From Papaver somniferum (taxonomy: Eukaryota; Streptophyta; Magnoliopsida; Ranunculales; Papaveraceae), in NCBI RefSeq assembly GCF_003573695.1, contig NW_020650859.1, forward strand, positions 806,001 to 870,000: 64,000 bases of DNA. The letters are read 5' to 3'. Under the pieces are notes generated by a model. It saw only the letters and a list, made by a program, of their open reading frames with translations. It searched no databases and had not been told where the DNA came from. Shown piece by piece: positions 22,626 through 34,999 of this stretch. Each line of letters opens with the position of its first letter. The stretch's first letter is position 1. The translations under genes and the position numbers were made by a program.

Positions 22626-24835
22626 GTAGTAATTTAAATTTGATTGAAACCATTTTTTTTTTCAATGTTTATGCTTATGAAGGAGAATATTTAATTTGTT
22701 TTGTTTACTGAGATAATTCTTCTTTCTGGAGGATTTGATGAAGGTTTTCTTTCTTAGTTTATCCTGTTACTTGTTTCATTAGTTTTCATTATTTTGTTAG
22801 CATTCTCTCGCATAGTTTCCAACTCTATACCTGAGTATTCTCTCGCATAGTTTCCAACTCTATACCTGAGTTTTCACTTGCGAAACTTCTACCTTGTTCA
22901 TATTGAGTTCTCATTATCTGTTATGTGTAAATTTTTAATTACTATCTGCTACATTGAACAGCTGTTGGTGATCCTCTCGGGAAAAGTCATGTCCATTTGG
23001 ATTCTCTGTTATGATGAAAAAGGTGGGCAGTCGATGGCTTCTATTTCAGTTCTTGCAAATTCAGTTCTTGCATGTCTTAAAACTTATTATAAATGACAAG
23101 CCTGCTCCACATTCTCAAGAGACCAATGCATCAGGATCTTCATGGCGTGTGATAAAAGTGGTAAATCGCCACCAGTTCATTCTAATACTTATAAGGAAAT
23201 GATAATTTCAAGTGCGGAATATATCATGCATAGAAAACACTGGATGAAACTTACAACTTCCTCACATTAACACAAAAAAAGATAAACCCGTTCCCATTGA
23301 ATTTGTATTTTGTATGACAACGTTTTTTGATGTTAATGTGAGGATGATTTATAGTTTTAAGTTCTATGTCAGTTGGACGCTCATACAACCAGTGATTCAA
23401 GATTCTATCTTCGGTTGGGTTCATTTACATGAGTGTCTCAGTCAACTGGATAATTATGGTAGCTCCCAGGTAATAAGTTTCTAGATCCCGTTCCCATTAA
23501 CAGCATATGATTAATAAAACTGCTGAACTTGAATTCATTTTGGTTGTCATGCTTAAATTTTGGGTGGTTATTTACTCATTAGGTTACTGCAAGTGGGGAA
23601 TTTAGTCCCTGAATTCTTCATCGCAATTATGAAGACTTTGTTGTCCAAAGATACTGCTGAGTATACATGACTACAACATGAGTGGTGTTTCCAGTTTGTA
23701 GGTTAATTATCCCAAGTAAATCACTTTGGATCACCAGCGGCAATACTCAGGGATGCTATTGTTTATTGGTTTAAGGTTATTTGATTGTCTTGGAATGGGT
23801 TTATATGCTCAGTACCTGGAAGAAGATCTGTACTGGCATATCTGGGTTTCAGTGATGGCAAAGTTTGTACTTTTACGTATTTCTCGGCGAACAGTTGGAT
23901 GTCAATATATCTTTTGGAGATATCTCCTTAGAGCTAGAGCTGTCACAACCTGCATCCTGTATTATTCTGTATTTCTTTTGTTGTGCCTGGTTGGGTTTAA
24001 AGAGATGTACAAACTGTTCCACCTACTTTTGGTCATTACCTCATTTGATATAGATGATGCACGTATACTTATGCTCTTTGATTGAATGAATGGAGAGTAT
24101 GAAAGGATTGGGATTTTAATTGAGATGATTATGTTTGGGTGATTTATGGCATAATTGTAGGGCTGTCTTCCCAAGTACAGAGTCTATTTCCGTTTAGTTA
24201 TTTTTCATTGCTTTTGCATCAACCACTTCCATAAAATTACCTATTCAAGTTCTGTGAAATATTTTCTGGTTAGTTTGGTTATGTGTGTAAACATTACCTC
24301 ATTATACGCACCTCTTATTTGGTCCCTTACATTCCTCAGAGGCATCTGTAACCTAATCTTGGATGTTTGTCCTTTATTTGAAGTATACGTTGCTCCATCT
24401 TTGGATTGTCCTCAGAGCAATAATGCAATGTTACCTACACAAGATTGTTCTGCTATGCTGTCAATAGTGTTATTCAAGAGTAACTACTCGATAAACAACT
24501 TGCTTGTTCCATTGTTTTTGATATATATTCAGTATATTATGGAACGAATTGGTCGACCGAATTTTTGGTGTCTCTAGAAAAATTACCTCTTGTGTGGTTG
24601 ATGATGTATGTTTATTTTTTGCTGATAGAATTATCAGAGAGTAAAAAAGCATATGTTTATCACTGTCGGGTTGTCTGCGCTATTGCAGAGTAAATATATG
24701 CATGTTTAGCATCTTAGTTTTGCTTCATTTAGTTTCTTATGGTTATGGGTTTGAGTTGTGGTTTTGCAGGGGAGAAAAAGGATTTTGTACTACAAATAGC
24801 TGCCGATGAACTTGTTTAAGAGGTTTATAACAACA
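22626..24835. other. Unassigned region, possible decayed gene
   Basis: Several short plus-strand frames (22878-23096, 23011-23202, 23726-24085, 24254-24577) lie here. A perfect direct repeat of about 40 bp (attctctcgcatagtttcca.. at about 22801 and 22839) is present. I recognise no protein. The stretch could be a decayed multi-exon gene, but no splice chain could be built. Confidence 0.3.
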
Positions 24836-24839
24836 CCGC

Positions 24840-25900
24840 ACTGAGCACCATATTCTCTAACAATCAAAAAAAAGAAAAAACACCGCACTGAGCACTGATA
24901 TTGGTATCTTCTGCTTTATTACTCTCGTTGTGCTGACTCTGTACAGGTCATCTATATATCTTCAACTTCATTGCTCTCTATTGTGGTTGCATTCTGATAC
25001 TGAGTTTATCCTGCTATCAAATTCTCTCTTAAAATTGTACTAAATTTCATGGATAGGGCGTGGTTACAAAAAAAACTTACATACCTTTGCATAATGTAAG
25101 TTTTACAACTCTCCTCCCTGTTTCAAATCCCCGCCTAAGGATATTCTCTTCTCACTTTTTGTTGTTAGTCCTCCTCGAAAGCAGTCTCAATCGCTTATTT
25201 TTAGATGTTTCATCATGTGATGTATAGTTGCACAGGAGCCTGCAAACAGTTCGCTAAATTGCTAAGTTGTAGAACCGATTTTTTTTTTCTTGAACACATT
25301 GGGTTTTTTCTTGGATGTTGGAACTTGGCAAGGATGATTCTGCTAGTGTGTGGCGCCCTTCTACCAGGGCACAAGCGGAATATTATGGTTGACCCACACA
25401 ATTCTCCAGTCAACCTATATTGGCGGACATAGTTGGTTTGAATCAGCTCCGTTTATGTGGTTAGGTTAAAATATGCCTCGGACAGTTTCATTTTGTTTCT
25501 CGGTGCAAAACCCTAACTCTCTCTCTATCTTTCTCTTATTCTGCCTCATTATCCCTTCTCTTACTGAACTTTAGGGTTTCAATGGGGAACTTTAATATGC
25601 TTCCAAAGGAGATGATGTTAGAGTATTAGTCTCCCCAACCCTTTCTCCTTTAGACCCTAACTCTGTCTCTTCCCTTCTTCCGCCATTATCCCTTCTCCTG
25701 CCAAACTTAAGGGTTTCAATGGGGAACATTATTTAATATGCTTCCGGAAGCGATGATGTTAGAAATCTTATCTCGTGTTCCAACTGAATCTGTTTTAGAG
25801 TGCAAACTGGTATCAAAACCGTGAAGAAATCTGGTGAAACTTCCATCCTTGTCTCAAATGCACATGAATCATCATCTCAAGGATTTTTCTGCTGGTAAGT
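24840..25900 (+). repeat. Plus-strand F-box segment, paralogous to 10895-12960
   Basis: Inverted counterpart of the minus-strand segment described at 10895-12960, lacking both insertions found there. It begins at the duplicated phrase 'caccgcactgagcac' (24835 and 24882) and runs through the upstream region into the F-box gene at 25738. Confidence 0.85.
25498..25765 (+). repeat. Tandem duplication of the F-box leader and start codon
   Basis: The stretch from 'ctaactct.tct' through 'gggtttcaatggggaac', then 'taatatgcttcc', occurs twice. One copy has its ATG at 25596 (MLPKEMMLEY then stop) and the second at 25738 (MLPEAMMLEILSRVP). The first is an aborted start; the second leads into the rest of the gene. 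Confidence 0.8.
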
Positions 25901-26855
25901 TTTCTTATATTTTCATTTGTCGTGAATCAGAAATTAAAGAATTGTATTACAGTGAGTATGATGAAAGTTGTCATGAGGCACCCTTTAATAGAACAACTAG
26001 GATTAATTTACGCCCTCCATTTGGGAATAATTATTCTATTATTGGATCATGCAACGGTTTAATTTGTTTCAGTAGAAGGGTTAGAAAAACATTTCGAGAA
26101 TGAGATTATGGACCTGCTTATATCTGTAACCAATTACTAGAGAGTATACTATCCTTCCAAATTTTCAAGGTGGATTCTACAGTAGGACTGGATTTGGTTA
26201 TACTCCTTCGACCAATGAGTACAAGGTTGTTAGGATACGTGAGTCTGGGGGAGAAGACTCAAATGTGGGAATTGTTCAGGTATACACTCTTGGTAGTGGA
26301 AATGGATGGAGAAATATAGGAAGGGTCAACATTGGGAGGCTGAAATGGGTTTGTTATGGTGTGTTTGGATGAAAAAGGAACCGTCATTATTTCTTATAAT
26401 TTGGCTGATGAAAAGTTTAGCCGATTTCCACCACCACAACCTTGTTTGACACGGCCTGGTGTTCCATGTAGTACTGCCGAACTAAGGGTTTTAGATGGTT
26501 TTCTAAGTGTTACTTTTCATAATAATACTGATTCTGACATATTATTCTAGAAGAAGAATAATGATAATGATGGCTTTAGCTGGAGTAAAGAGTTTAGTTT
26601 TGACATTAACAATTTGCGGCCTTTAGAGTTTGCTAAGAGTGGTAGGTTTCTGTGCTATAGGAATTTCGAAATTTATAGTTTCGATCCAAAAGTTTCTTCT
26701 GCCAACATGAATGTGAGTTTTGACAAGTGTATTTTTCAAGCAATCCATCACAAAATTACTTTACTTTCACTTAAAGTGTCGGAGAAATGGATACAAAAGC
26801 AATGGAATCCTGCGACAAACAACAATGATGGATTGAAGAAGCCGCAAACAAAATG
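25738..26855 (+). pseudogene. F-box protein with F-box-associated domain, pseudogene
   Basis: The N-terminus MLPEAMMLEILSRVPTESVL-ECKLVSK is a plant F-box. It is followed by an F-box-associated (FBA type 3-like) region: 'NLRPPFGNNYSIIGSCNGLI' at about 26005-26070, then GFYSRTGFGYTPSTNEYKVV at about 26170-26235, VYTLGSGNGWRNIGR, and 'WVCYGVF' near 26350. The C-terminal part is at 26356-26550 and 26614-26855 (ENA-like SWSKEFSFDINNLRPLEF, SFDPKVSSANMNVSF). Lesions include a TGA at about 25820 (KP* where the paralogue has KPW), a stop and frame change at about 26100, a further frame change before 26350, and a TAG at 26548. With all frames joined the length is near the 370-380 residues usual for these proteins, so the gene died by point lesions. 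The likely ancestral role was substrate receptor of an SCF ubiquitin ligase. Confidence 0.9.
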
Positions 26856-28139
26856 AAAGATCATTAGGTATGTGTAATGGTGGTTACCTTCATTGAAAAT
26901 TTTAAGCATTTTTAGATTAGATAGCGCGTATTCTTTTCTTATTCTAATTAGTTAGACAATATGTGCTGATATGATATCATGTATGAATTACTCTTTTATC
27001 TTCATATAATTTGCAATTTTGGTTTAACAGAGAATGTAATGCCAACCTTAGGACCTAATTTTTATGCACGCTTGGTTTGGTGATAACCATTGAGTTCAGA
27101 TGCTAACTCACGCACTGCCGATATTAGCATTTACGAAAAAGATTACATTAGCATAGAGGATTTAGGCATCCGTTTTGGTAGAAAAGCTACTACCACCGTA
27201 GTTATTTCTTGTTTTTCTTTGATTATGGTGCATGCATGTTTGTGATGAGTCGGTTTACAGGCTTCCGCAGCAGTGTAAATATCAAGGGAACTATGAAATT
27301 GATTCACCAAATTAATATTAGTTAATGATAACTTGTGTTGACTGAGAACTCTCAAAGACAATTTGGCACTTCATATTACTGTACTGCTTCTATCTTTACC
27401 CCTTGCTGTTAATTATCTAAATGGATCATAAGCTTAGAATCTTTTAATTTGTGATACGTAGTTTAGAATCAAGACGGCTCGTGAATTAGATCAGTTTTCA
27501 AAGAGGTTTCGTCCGGCATATGTCCAATTACAGGAGGAGGAGTGTAAAGTCGTGAAACTTGGATTGGACATATGCGTGCTACTTAAATAAGGCAAAACTC
27601 AAAGGTTTTTACAATGATATTCTCAAATATGTGAGTTCCCTCTGATTTTCTGCCCTCTGATTTTCTCCATATTTATTTTTTTTCTATAAAAAGAAATTTT
27701 TTTAATTAAATTTGGTTGAATGCTATTTTGATATTATTACATGGCGTTATTAACCGGTACACCCTGAACCTCACAAACATGTAAAAGGAGAAGACAATTT
27801 TTTTTTGTAAATTTGAGGTCGTATGATCAGAAGGTCCAAGGAAATGTCATAATGATAATATTGGAATCGAAGGGGTGTGCAAACGTCAACAAGGATCTGC
27901 ATTGTTTGCTCACTCCCCCAAAAGTTTCCTGGAGATGTCACGAGCCCATCTTGATTCGTAAATGATAACATGCTAGTCAACAAAGTAGTGGTACTGAAAT
28001 AATAAATGGATTTGTGGTTTGAGTTTTTTTTTTCTGAAAGAATCAAGAGATAGTAGATATTTACGAAAGTACTTGATGTCTTTTTATTTCCAAAATCAAG
28101 TGACTCTAAACCACAGAATCCGTTTACAGTTAGATAGAA
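26856..28139. other. Spacer downstream of the F-box pseudogene
   Basis: AT-rich. A short plus-strand open stretch near 27470-27590 reads RELDQFSKRFRPAYVQLQ in one frame and resembles part of a real exon, but I cannot name it. Nothing else supported. Confidence 0.35.
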
Positions 28140-30095
28140 TGCTCGCTTATAGATTAAAGCAATCAAGCGGATGTGGTATACCCGTCTAAGTGGCTATTTG
28201 AAACAATTTCCTTGCATATTAGTTTTTTATTTGGAATTATATCTATCTATGTCGATGGTACGGACATGATGGGTACTCTTGATGTAATAAGATACCTTAA
28301 GAGCTGTTTGAAATACGAATTTGAGATGAAAAATATGGGGAAAGTTCGGCCAAATACTGAGTTGTGGTATATTATTCCACCAGTTTGCATATGTCTAAAG
28401 TTGTCAGGAAATTTAACAAAGACATGCATCCTGATAGCACTCCCATGATCAGTTGAAGTACAAAATAAGTAAATTACCATTCCGTCTAAAGAAAGATGAC
28501 GAAGATGTGTTGGGATATGAAATTCCCCTATTTAAGTGCAATAGACGCATTGTTGTACTTAACATAATGTATTCGACCAAATTTTACATCCTCAGGAAAC
28601 TTGTTAGCTAGATATAGCTCATCACCAATGCAACATCATTGGAATGGTACAATGAATGTACTCATGTACTTAAAAGTAACCATTGACATGACTTTGTTTT
28701 ATCCCTGTAAAGACATAAAAAGGAACTGCAATCCAAAGGTTGTTGATTATGAAGGAACAATAATATCTTTTCCAACGAAAGTAATCAGGGGGAGATATGG
28801 TAGACTATTTTCTATGTCATTACCGATATTCATTTTCAAAAAGTACATGACTAAAGAAACTGTCTAAAATAACTCTCAAAATAATCAGGGGAAGATGCCA
28901 ACATCAGGTGGAGGATCCAAGGATATGATGTTGACATATTTTACTTCGAAATTGAAGTTGTGTTGTACTCTTTTTCCCATCGATCGAGAATAGTTTTTCC
29001 AAAAGGGTTTTGTTACAAGACAAGGTTTTAGCGAGACAACAGTAAAAACATCAAGTATGTTGAACGTTGAAGACATATAGATCGCATTGATATTACTGAA
29101 AATATCTGAATCAAAGAAATAAAACGCGATATTCTCTTATGCAACGTAACTTCCAGAATCAACAACATGGTCTTATAAACATTCAAGTCTCCAAAGTAAT
29201 GTGTGATAAACTCCTTTCGACCGCATTAGAATAATGAAAATTTTCTGGCATCAGGGGGAGCATCTAATGGGTGTTTTCAACTCTTTTCCTTCACCGAGGT
29301 TACTTTCTCCCACACGTTTTTGTTGCTCGACAAGGTTTTTAATGAGACAACAACAAACACCGGGAATATGATTTCCCATCTAAGGATATTGTCTTTCCCA
29401 CAAGGATTTTATGCCTTAAGTGTTTTGAAGCAACTAGTCAACTTCAATGGAGCAAAGTTATCATATGCAACGGATAACCTTTACTTTCATCTATCACGTG
29501 GTACACTTTTCCCTTCGGCAAGATTTTGTCCCGCTGGGTTTTCCTTGTCAAGGTTTTAATGAGGCAACATATACACATCCAAGTATGTTCTAAGTTTTCT
29601 TAATATTGTATATTTTTTATTTAGTTCAGGTTTTGTCCCTATGGGTTTTTCCTGTCGAAGTTTTAAGAAGGCAATTAACTTAGACTTGGCGGTCCTTGAA
29701 GACCGTATTCCATGCGATGAACTACATGTAAAGTACCAGATACAACATGTGAAGTACTATAGGCGAGGAGTTGTACCAAGGTTTTGTCCCAAAGGGGTTT
29801 TCCTTGTCAAAGTTTTAATGAGGCTGTTGATTACGACACAAGTCATCAAGGAGAGGACAACATTTGAAGAACTGCATTCGAAGCACTAAATGTGAAGCAC
29901 TGCATATGAAGTTATATTGGACCGCATAAGGGGGAGTGTTGTAGGGCCCACGGCCCATAGATGTGCGACCCAACTAGATATCTCGGGTTTCCCTTCTACA
30001 TGTATATAAAAGATATTGTTCCATGTAACCCTATTGTCCTGATCGATAAAAAACCCTCTTTGCTTCTTTACTTTCTCCATATTTCCACTGCAACA
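28140..30095 (+). mobile_element. Ty1/copia remnant: reverse transcriptase/RNase H and 3' LTR
   Basis: Decayed copia pol. Recognisable pieces in changing frames are YRLKQSS then MWYTRLSGYL (reverse transcriptase, near 28145-28195), IYVDGTDMMGT (the YVDD box, with DG replacing DD, near 28240-28275), YEFEMKNMGKVR, and LLARYSSSPMQHHWNGTMNV (the pol segment before RNase H, near 28600-28660). Downstream, 29270-29930 has repeats of 'ttttgtcccactgggttttc'-type sequence, then a polypurine tract AAGGGGGAG and the LTR. No 5' LTR, gag or integrase was found upstream of 28140. The catalytic change and frameshifts make it inactive. Confidence 0.85.
29937..30095 (+). repeat. Copia 3' LTR, 159 bp
   Basis: Begins TGTTGTAGGGCCCACGGCCC directly after the polypurine tract and ends GCAACA. 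It is closely related to the LTR at 46529-46681, sharing 'ccatagatgtgcg.cccaac' and 'catgtaaccct'. Confidence 0.8.
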
Positions 30096-32100
30096 GTCTA
30101 TCTGCTTTTTTATTTAATGAAACCCCCCATAAGAAATGGGTATTTTACTGCCCCCCGGACCTTTGTTGCCTGCAAGTGGGGCTTGCCTATCAGTACCGTC
30201 CCTAGTTGGTCTCTTCTGGTTAAGTTTTTGACGAGATGATGCGATTCAGTAAACTAGGCTTTAGATTTTGAGATTTTAGAATGAGGAATGGGTTCCACTT
30301 GAGATATGAATGTTGGCAGCGGCGTGGAGAATGATGGTAGTTCTTGCTCAATTTTGGGAAGATAATGAGATCGTCAACTTTGTTGTCTCATAATTACTAA
30401 CAACAATCCATCTTATACGAGGAATCCATATTATACGAGGAATTCATGAAGATTTTTCTTCGTTTGGGTTTCAATTTTACAAATCACCCTTAACTGCCTC
30501 TCAAATCAACTGAATTAATCCCAGTTAAGATTTTAATCGAGTAAGGATCCGATGTCATTTATCTATTTTGTAAGGGTATTTTGGCAAAAAAAAATAGACG
30601 GTCAATATTAGTTCAAACGCATCGACTGCATCTTCTACGACCCATACCCTAATTAGACTATAAACTTAGGACCCTTTTACAAAATATCTCTAATGAATAT
30701 GTCTCCCTATCATTTAAATATACATATGTTTTCTTCCTTTCTCTATGTTATTATGTCCACCACCATTCTTCGACACACCACCACCATCGAGCTTCCATTA
30801 ATGGAGGTTTTTGAAGAAAAAAATTAGCCAGCATTGTAAATCATTTACCACCGATGGATTACTTTCTGTCTCATCATGTTTTAATGAAAACATAAAAGCA
30901 AACTCTACCAATTCAGCTCAATTATCAATGAAAAGCTTCAAATTTTGCCTCCCAATAAGCCGTCAGATTTGTCTATGAATTCTCTGAGGCGGAACTACAA
31001 CCAAGCTATTTTCCGGGATAAAGAAAAGGCCAAACCAGGGGTAAAGATTGTTTCTAATTCCGTCCCTTATTCTCGGAAAGATGTGTAACTTTGACCTTGT
31101 GAATATTACTTAGCAAAAAAGTGATAAAAATACGTCCCTTACGTCCGTGAGAATAAGATGCCAGTCCTGTTAATATCCACGGTGTTAATTGTTTTCTTGA
31201 TTTCTTGGAACCCGAGTAAATTTAATTTATTTCAACATGCATCTTTAAACGTGATCATGATATAATGACCGACATCCTTTCGCATGGAATTGTGAGTGCA
31301 TTTTGTTTCTCACGCCATGGAGTGATACTACACTTATCCAAAACTATCGGGTAAAATCCCGTGAGAGTATCGGATAAATGAGGGGAATGCATCTCTGTAT
31401 TGGAATATGGAAAGACTGCAGTGGGTCCCAGATACTGAGTCTGGGTAAACTTCGCATTATTGATTTGTGACAGGCTTCTGTTGTCTAATAAAATCAAAAA
31501 TTTCGAGAAAAGCATGCGAGGAATCATTGACCTATTCCAAGGAATAGCAACCTAGCCAACCTCTAGGGGCACACCATAGGCCATATAGGTTAGCTGGTTT
31601 GCTAATTGGCTTTCTCTTGGAAGTTGTGGTCAATGGTACACAGGCAGGGAGAAAAAATAGCTTTTTCTCCTGGGAAAATGTGGTGATTAAGCTTAATTTC
31701 TTCCACTACACGTGTACGGCCGAGAGTTATTGTTTTGCGTATAAATGAATGATCATTGATATCTTGGTTTTTCTCATAGTTCTCTCTGCTGCTGAATTCT
31801 GATTTCACCAACTGTCTTTTTGAGGCAAGCCATTTGTTCATTTCAACAACCCTTCCGTGTGATCATCATCTTCATTTCTTCTCTCAAGTGAAACATTAAT
31901 TTAGAGATTGAGAACTGTGATTTCATTCTCATCTGATCTCTAATCAGAACTTGAATGTTTGAAATTTCTTCTATTATCTTCATAATATAGCTGTCAGGTA
32001 GATTCGATCACGAATTGAAGCATTTTATGTAAGTAGTTTTGCATAATTTCAGTTGCTTTGGTTAGGTTTCTTGATTAATTTTCTTCCAGTAATCATTCAT
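30096..32100. other. No gene recognised
   Basis: AT-rich sequence. Minor open frames at 31255-31527 and 31602-31841 on the minus strand have no recognisable content. 31850-32110 could be the 5' leader of the hypothetical gene that follows. Confidence 0.35.
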
Positions 32101-32123
32101 TTCCAAACAAACTGATCGTAGTT

Positions 32124-33309
32124 AATGACTAGATCCTCCAAAATGAGCAAAAAGAAAAGGAAGAAGCAAAATGGTGGTTTAGATCCTGATGAATCGGTAC
32201 GTGAGGATTCGGAAAAACACCAGGTAATTCTTTTTTCTCTTTTTTCTTTCTTTCGGTTGGATAATTAATCAAGGTTTGAAGTCAATTAAACACAGAGTAT
32301 TGTGTGCCTGCATGATGAATTAAGCTGCTATTCCAACAGTTGTTCTAATTAGTGATCAAATGTATGTATCGGTCTGTTTTGATCTTATTTTCTCTACCTA
32401 TGCTTTTTCATAGGTTTAGGGATTCGGTTGTAACCTTAATTATTTGTTTTTATCACTTTGGATTTCTTATATATACCAAGATTTTGTTGTTTTTCTGTGC
32501 TAAATTTGATCTTAACTTCTTTGATATTCTGTTTGAGGATTTATTTACATGCATTGAATTATTAGTCTAGTATTAATAGGATTTATATGGAATTTGGATT
32601 TAAGGTTTATACTTGTAATTTTATATGTATCTTAATTTTTGGAATTTCGATCTTATTGTTTTGGCCTGATTTGGGATTTCTTGTTTTTGTTCAGTTGTTT
32701 TGGCTTAAGAAATTCTGTGGTCGGGGTGATGTTAGAGTTGATAATATTTTTCCACGCGATGGAGATGGTAATGTTAGGCTTTCTCCTCATATATGGAAGC
32801 AAACAATGGAATGAGGAATGCGGTGGAGAATGTGAGGGACGAGGCAAAACGGCGAGCCTTAACGGTACGATTTTTCTTTTGGTTCATGTTTTAGAAGTAT
32901 GAGTATGAAAAACATTTCGTTCTCGATCTTAAATTTCCATTTCGCCTGGGGATTTCTTTGTTTATGTGCATCCGAGTAGTCAACTAAACGCTATGGAACG
33001 AACAAGTGAAATGAGACAAGAGCAGATGATAGCAGAGATCAGAATGCCTTAGGTCTTATATGGTGCTTTTTTGATTTTAATTTACAGCGAATTTTCTGTT
33101 TAAGTTATCAAACGACAAATTCTTCCTCTCCATTTCTTTTATCACTAAATTTCTTCTCTTGTGATTACTATTACAAATGCTTGAATACATAGCAGCTCTT
33201 ATGGTGCATTATTCCAAGTTCAAGGAGATGTAGCTGAAATACCAGCAATGGCACGGATCGTTAAGTTTCCAATAGCTACTCGGTCACTCTTGCACTTGCA
33301 GCACGTCTA
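32124..33309 (+). CDS. Hypothetical multi-exon gene (tentative)
   Basis: I do not recognise this gene. A first exon is plausible: the ATG at 32124 opens MTRSSKMSKKKRKKQNGG, a lysine-rich start, and runs to a donor at 32223 (CACCAG|gtaattc). A later exon near 32800-32870 reads MRNAVENVRDEAKRRALT and ends at a donor-like |gtacga. A third stretch at about 33193-33309 reads GALFQVQGDVAEIPAMARI and ends LLHLQHV with TAA. The internal acceptors are uncertain, so the coordinates are the outer limits of these pieces and not an exon chain. The basic N-terminus suggests nothing specific. It converges on the callose synthase fragment on the opposite strand. It may be real, partial or decayed. Confidence 0.3.
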
Positions 33310-33914
33310 ACACCATGTGCATATTTCATTGTATCCTAAATTCCTAATTTTATTTTCAACCACAATGGACTTATTCCTTTGTTGTTTTGTGTCTAATACG
33401 AAACATTTAGTACTTAACACACATTTACCACAACCATGGAATTTGATTGTTGCGGAGCTGACAAACTTCCATTTCTTTGAACAATAGTGTTAACTACTCA
33501 AGATTGTATATGTATTAGCTAGTGGTTGGTTTTATTGCTATGGTGTCAAAGTGATATCAAGATTAATCAAAAGAGCATATACATTTTATTTTTTTTTTGT
33601 TGTACATATTTAGCTAACGAATATATTTTTGATGTCTCTAACAATTAATTACCTCTTGTATGGTTCATGATGGTGAATGAAACTTGAGTGGCACATGAAG
33701 GCTTAAAATAGATCTTCAATTTGAAAGTAAGACACTGCAAGCTGAACGTTCGTGTCGTCTATAAATTTTCAAACATTACTTTATACTACAATCATAGCAT
33801 TCTTCTTATTTAATTAATTAGTTCTAAATCTCACATTCATAAACATATTTAGTTATTTAATTAAGGTTTTGTGCTTAATTTATGATGCTTCTTCACTCTT
33901 GACATGATTCAGCA

Positions 33915-34973
33915 CTACAATAGCGGTATAGTGCTGAAAGGATTGCATGGAGGTGAAGGCGGTGGGACTGGGGGTACCTCCAAAGCATAATCTACTCCGA
34001 CAGTCGCAGCCTTGAGAACCTCGAAAAGGACCGCCGTGGTTTGATATTCCTTTGTAAGTTGTTCACTGAAATTACTGACATAAATAGCAAAACTAGTTAA
34101 CAATTAATGAACGAATACATATTGGCTAAGCAAGACGATGAAATTTATTGAGGAAAGTCTCACCGATTATCAGCAGCCTTCTGCAATGCTTCGGTGTATT
34201 TTTCGTAGTACTGCTGATAGAAACTCCGTATCTCACGTGCATCGCTCTTTTTTACTCTTTCCTTTAAAGTGGGTTCGTATTCCTAAGCTTAGAAAAGTAA
34301 CAAACGATGCGCAAAAGATTAATTTTTTGGCTCATCAGACAATATATATATATGTCATACATACTGATTCACACTGTACTTGATTGCGCTTAGGGACCAA
34401 AATATGCTAATACTGAATTCTTAACTGTAGAAGTATATGATCAGCAGAACAGAAGAACTCTGACCTTTTCTAGACGCTGTAGAAGTGCAGTCTTAAATTG
34501 GCGAACACCGCGTCCGCTTGCAGTTGGATCCAACTTGTGAGCTTTCTCATAGGCATAAAATCGACCTATAATACCAAAACCCTTATGATCAGTTCATCCA
34601 AACAATCATAATAAAACAGTAACCACAAAAGCAACTATGAGGACCTTAATAAGCTCATTTTCTACCTGATAAGATAAGCAACCATCAGTACAGTAACGCT
34701 TAACTTAATATTAAAAAAAATAATAACATAATAATAATAATCTTCAACTGAAAAAACAAACTCCAAAAAAAAAAAAAGTTAAATCAATTACTTACACAGA
34801 AAAGCAACTCTGGTGTTACTTGTTTGAACTTGATTAGCAACACGAAGGATTGGAGCAATCTCAGCAAGAGATGATGGTACGATCTCACTCTGAACCATCG
34901 ATTCACCAGCAGTCTGATGAGGGGTTGGCATAATCCGCCTTTCATCAGTGTTTCTTGTGGAAAAAGAAGACAT
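33915..34973 (-). CDS. Truncated callose synthase (glucan synthase-like), N-terminal domain only
   Basis: Four exons on the minus strand join in frame with canonical splice sites: 34973-34796 (donor GTAAGT), 34565-34465 (donor GTCAGA), 34282-34164 (donor GTGAGA) and 34074-33915. The 185-residue product contains [66 protein letters not shown] and [12 protein letters not shown], the unmistakable start of plant callose synthases (the Vta1-like N-terminal region), which normally run to about 1900-1950 residues. After LKA the sequence leaves the family ([12 protein letters not shown] then proline-rich) and stops at 33915. No glucan synthase catalytic or membrane part lies downstream. It could be a truncated gene encoding a stand-alone N-terminal domain, or the intact-looking end of a pseudogene. 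A full-length enzyme makes beta-1,3-glucan at the plasma membrane; this fragment cannot. Confidence 0.88.
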
Positions 34974-34999
34974 CTGTAACTAGCTACTCGAAACAAACT

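Noticed and set aside
27771..28166. 131-codon minus-strand open frame
   Set aside because: Its end overlaps the copia reverse transcriptase remnant on the plus strand, and the translation resembles nothing.
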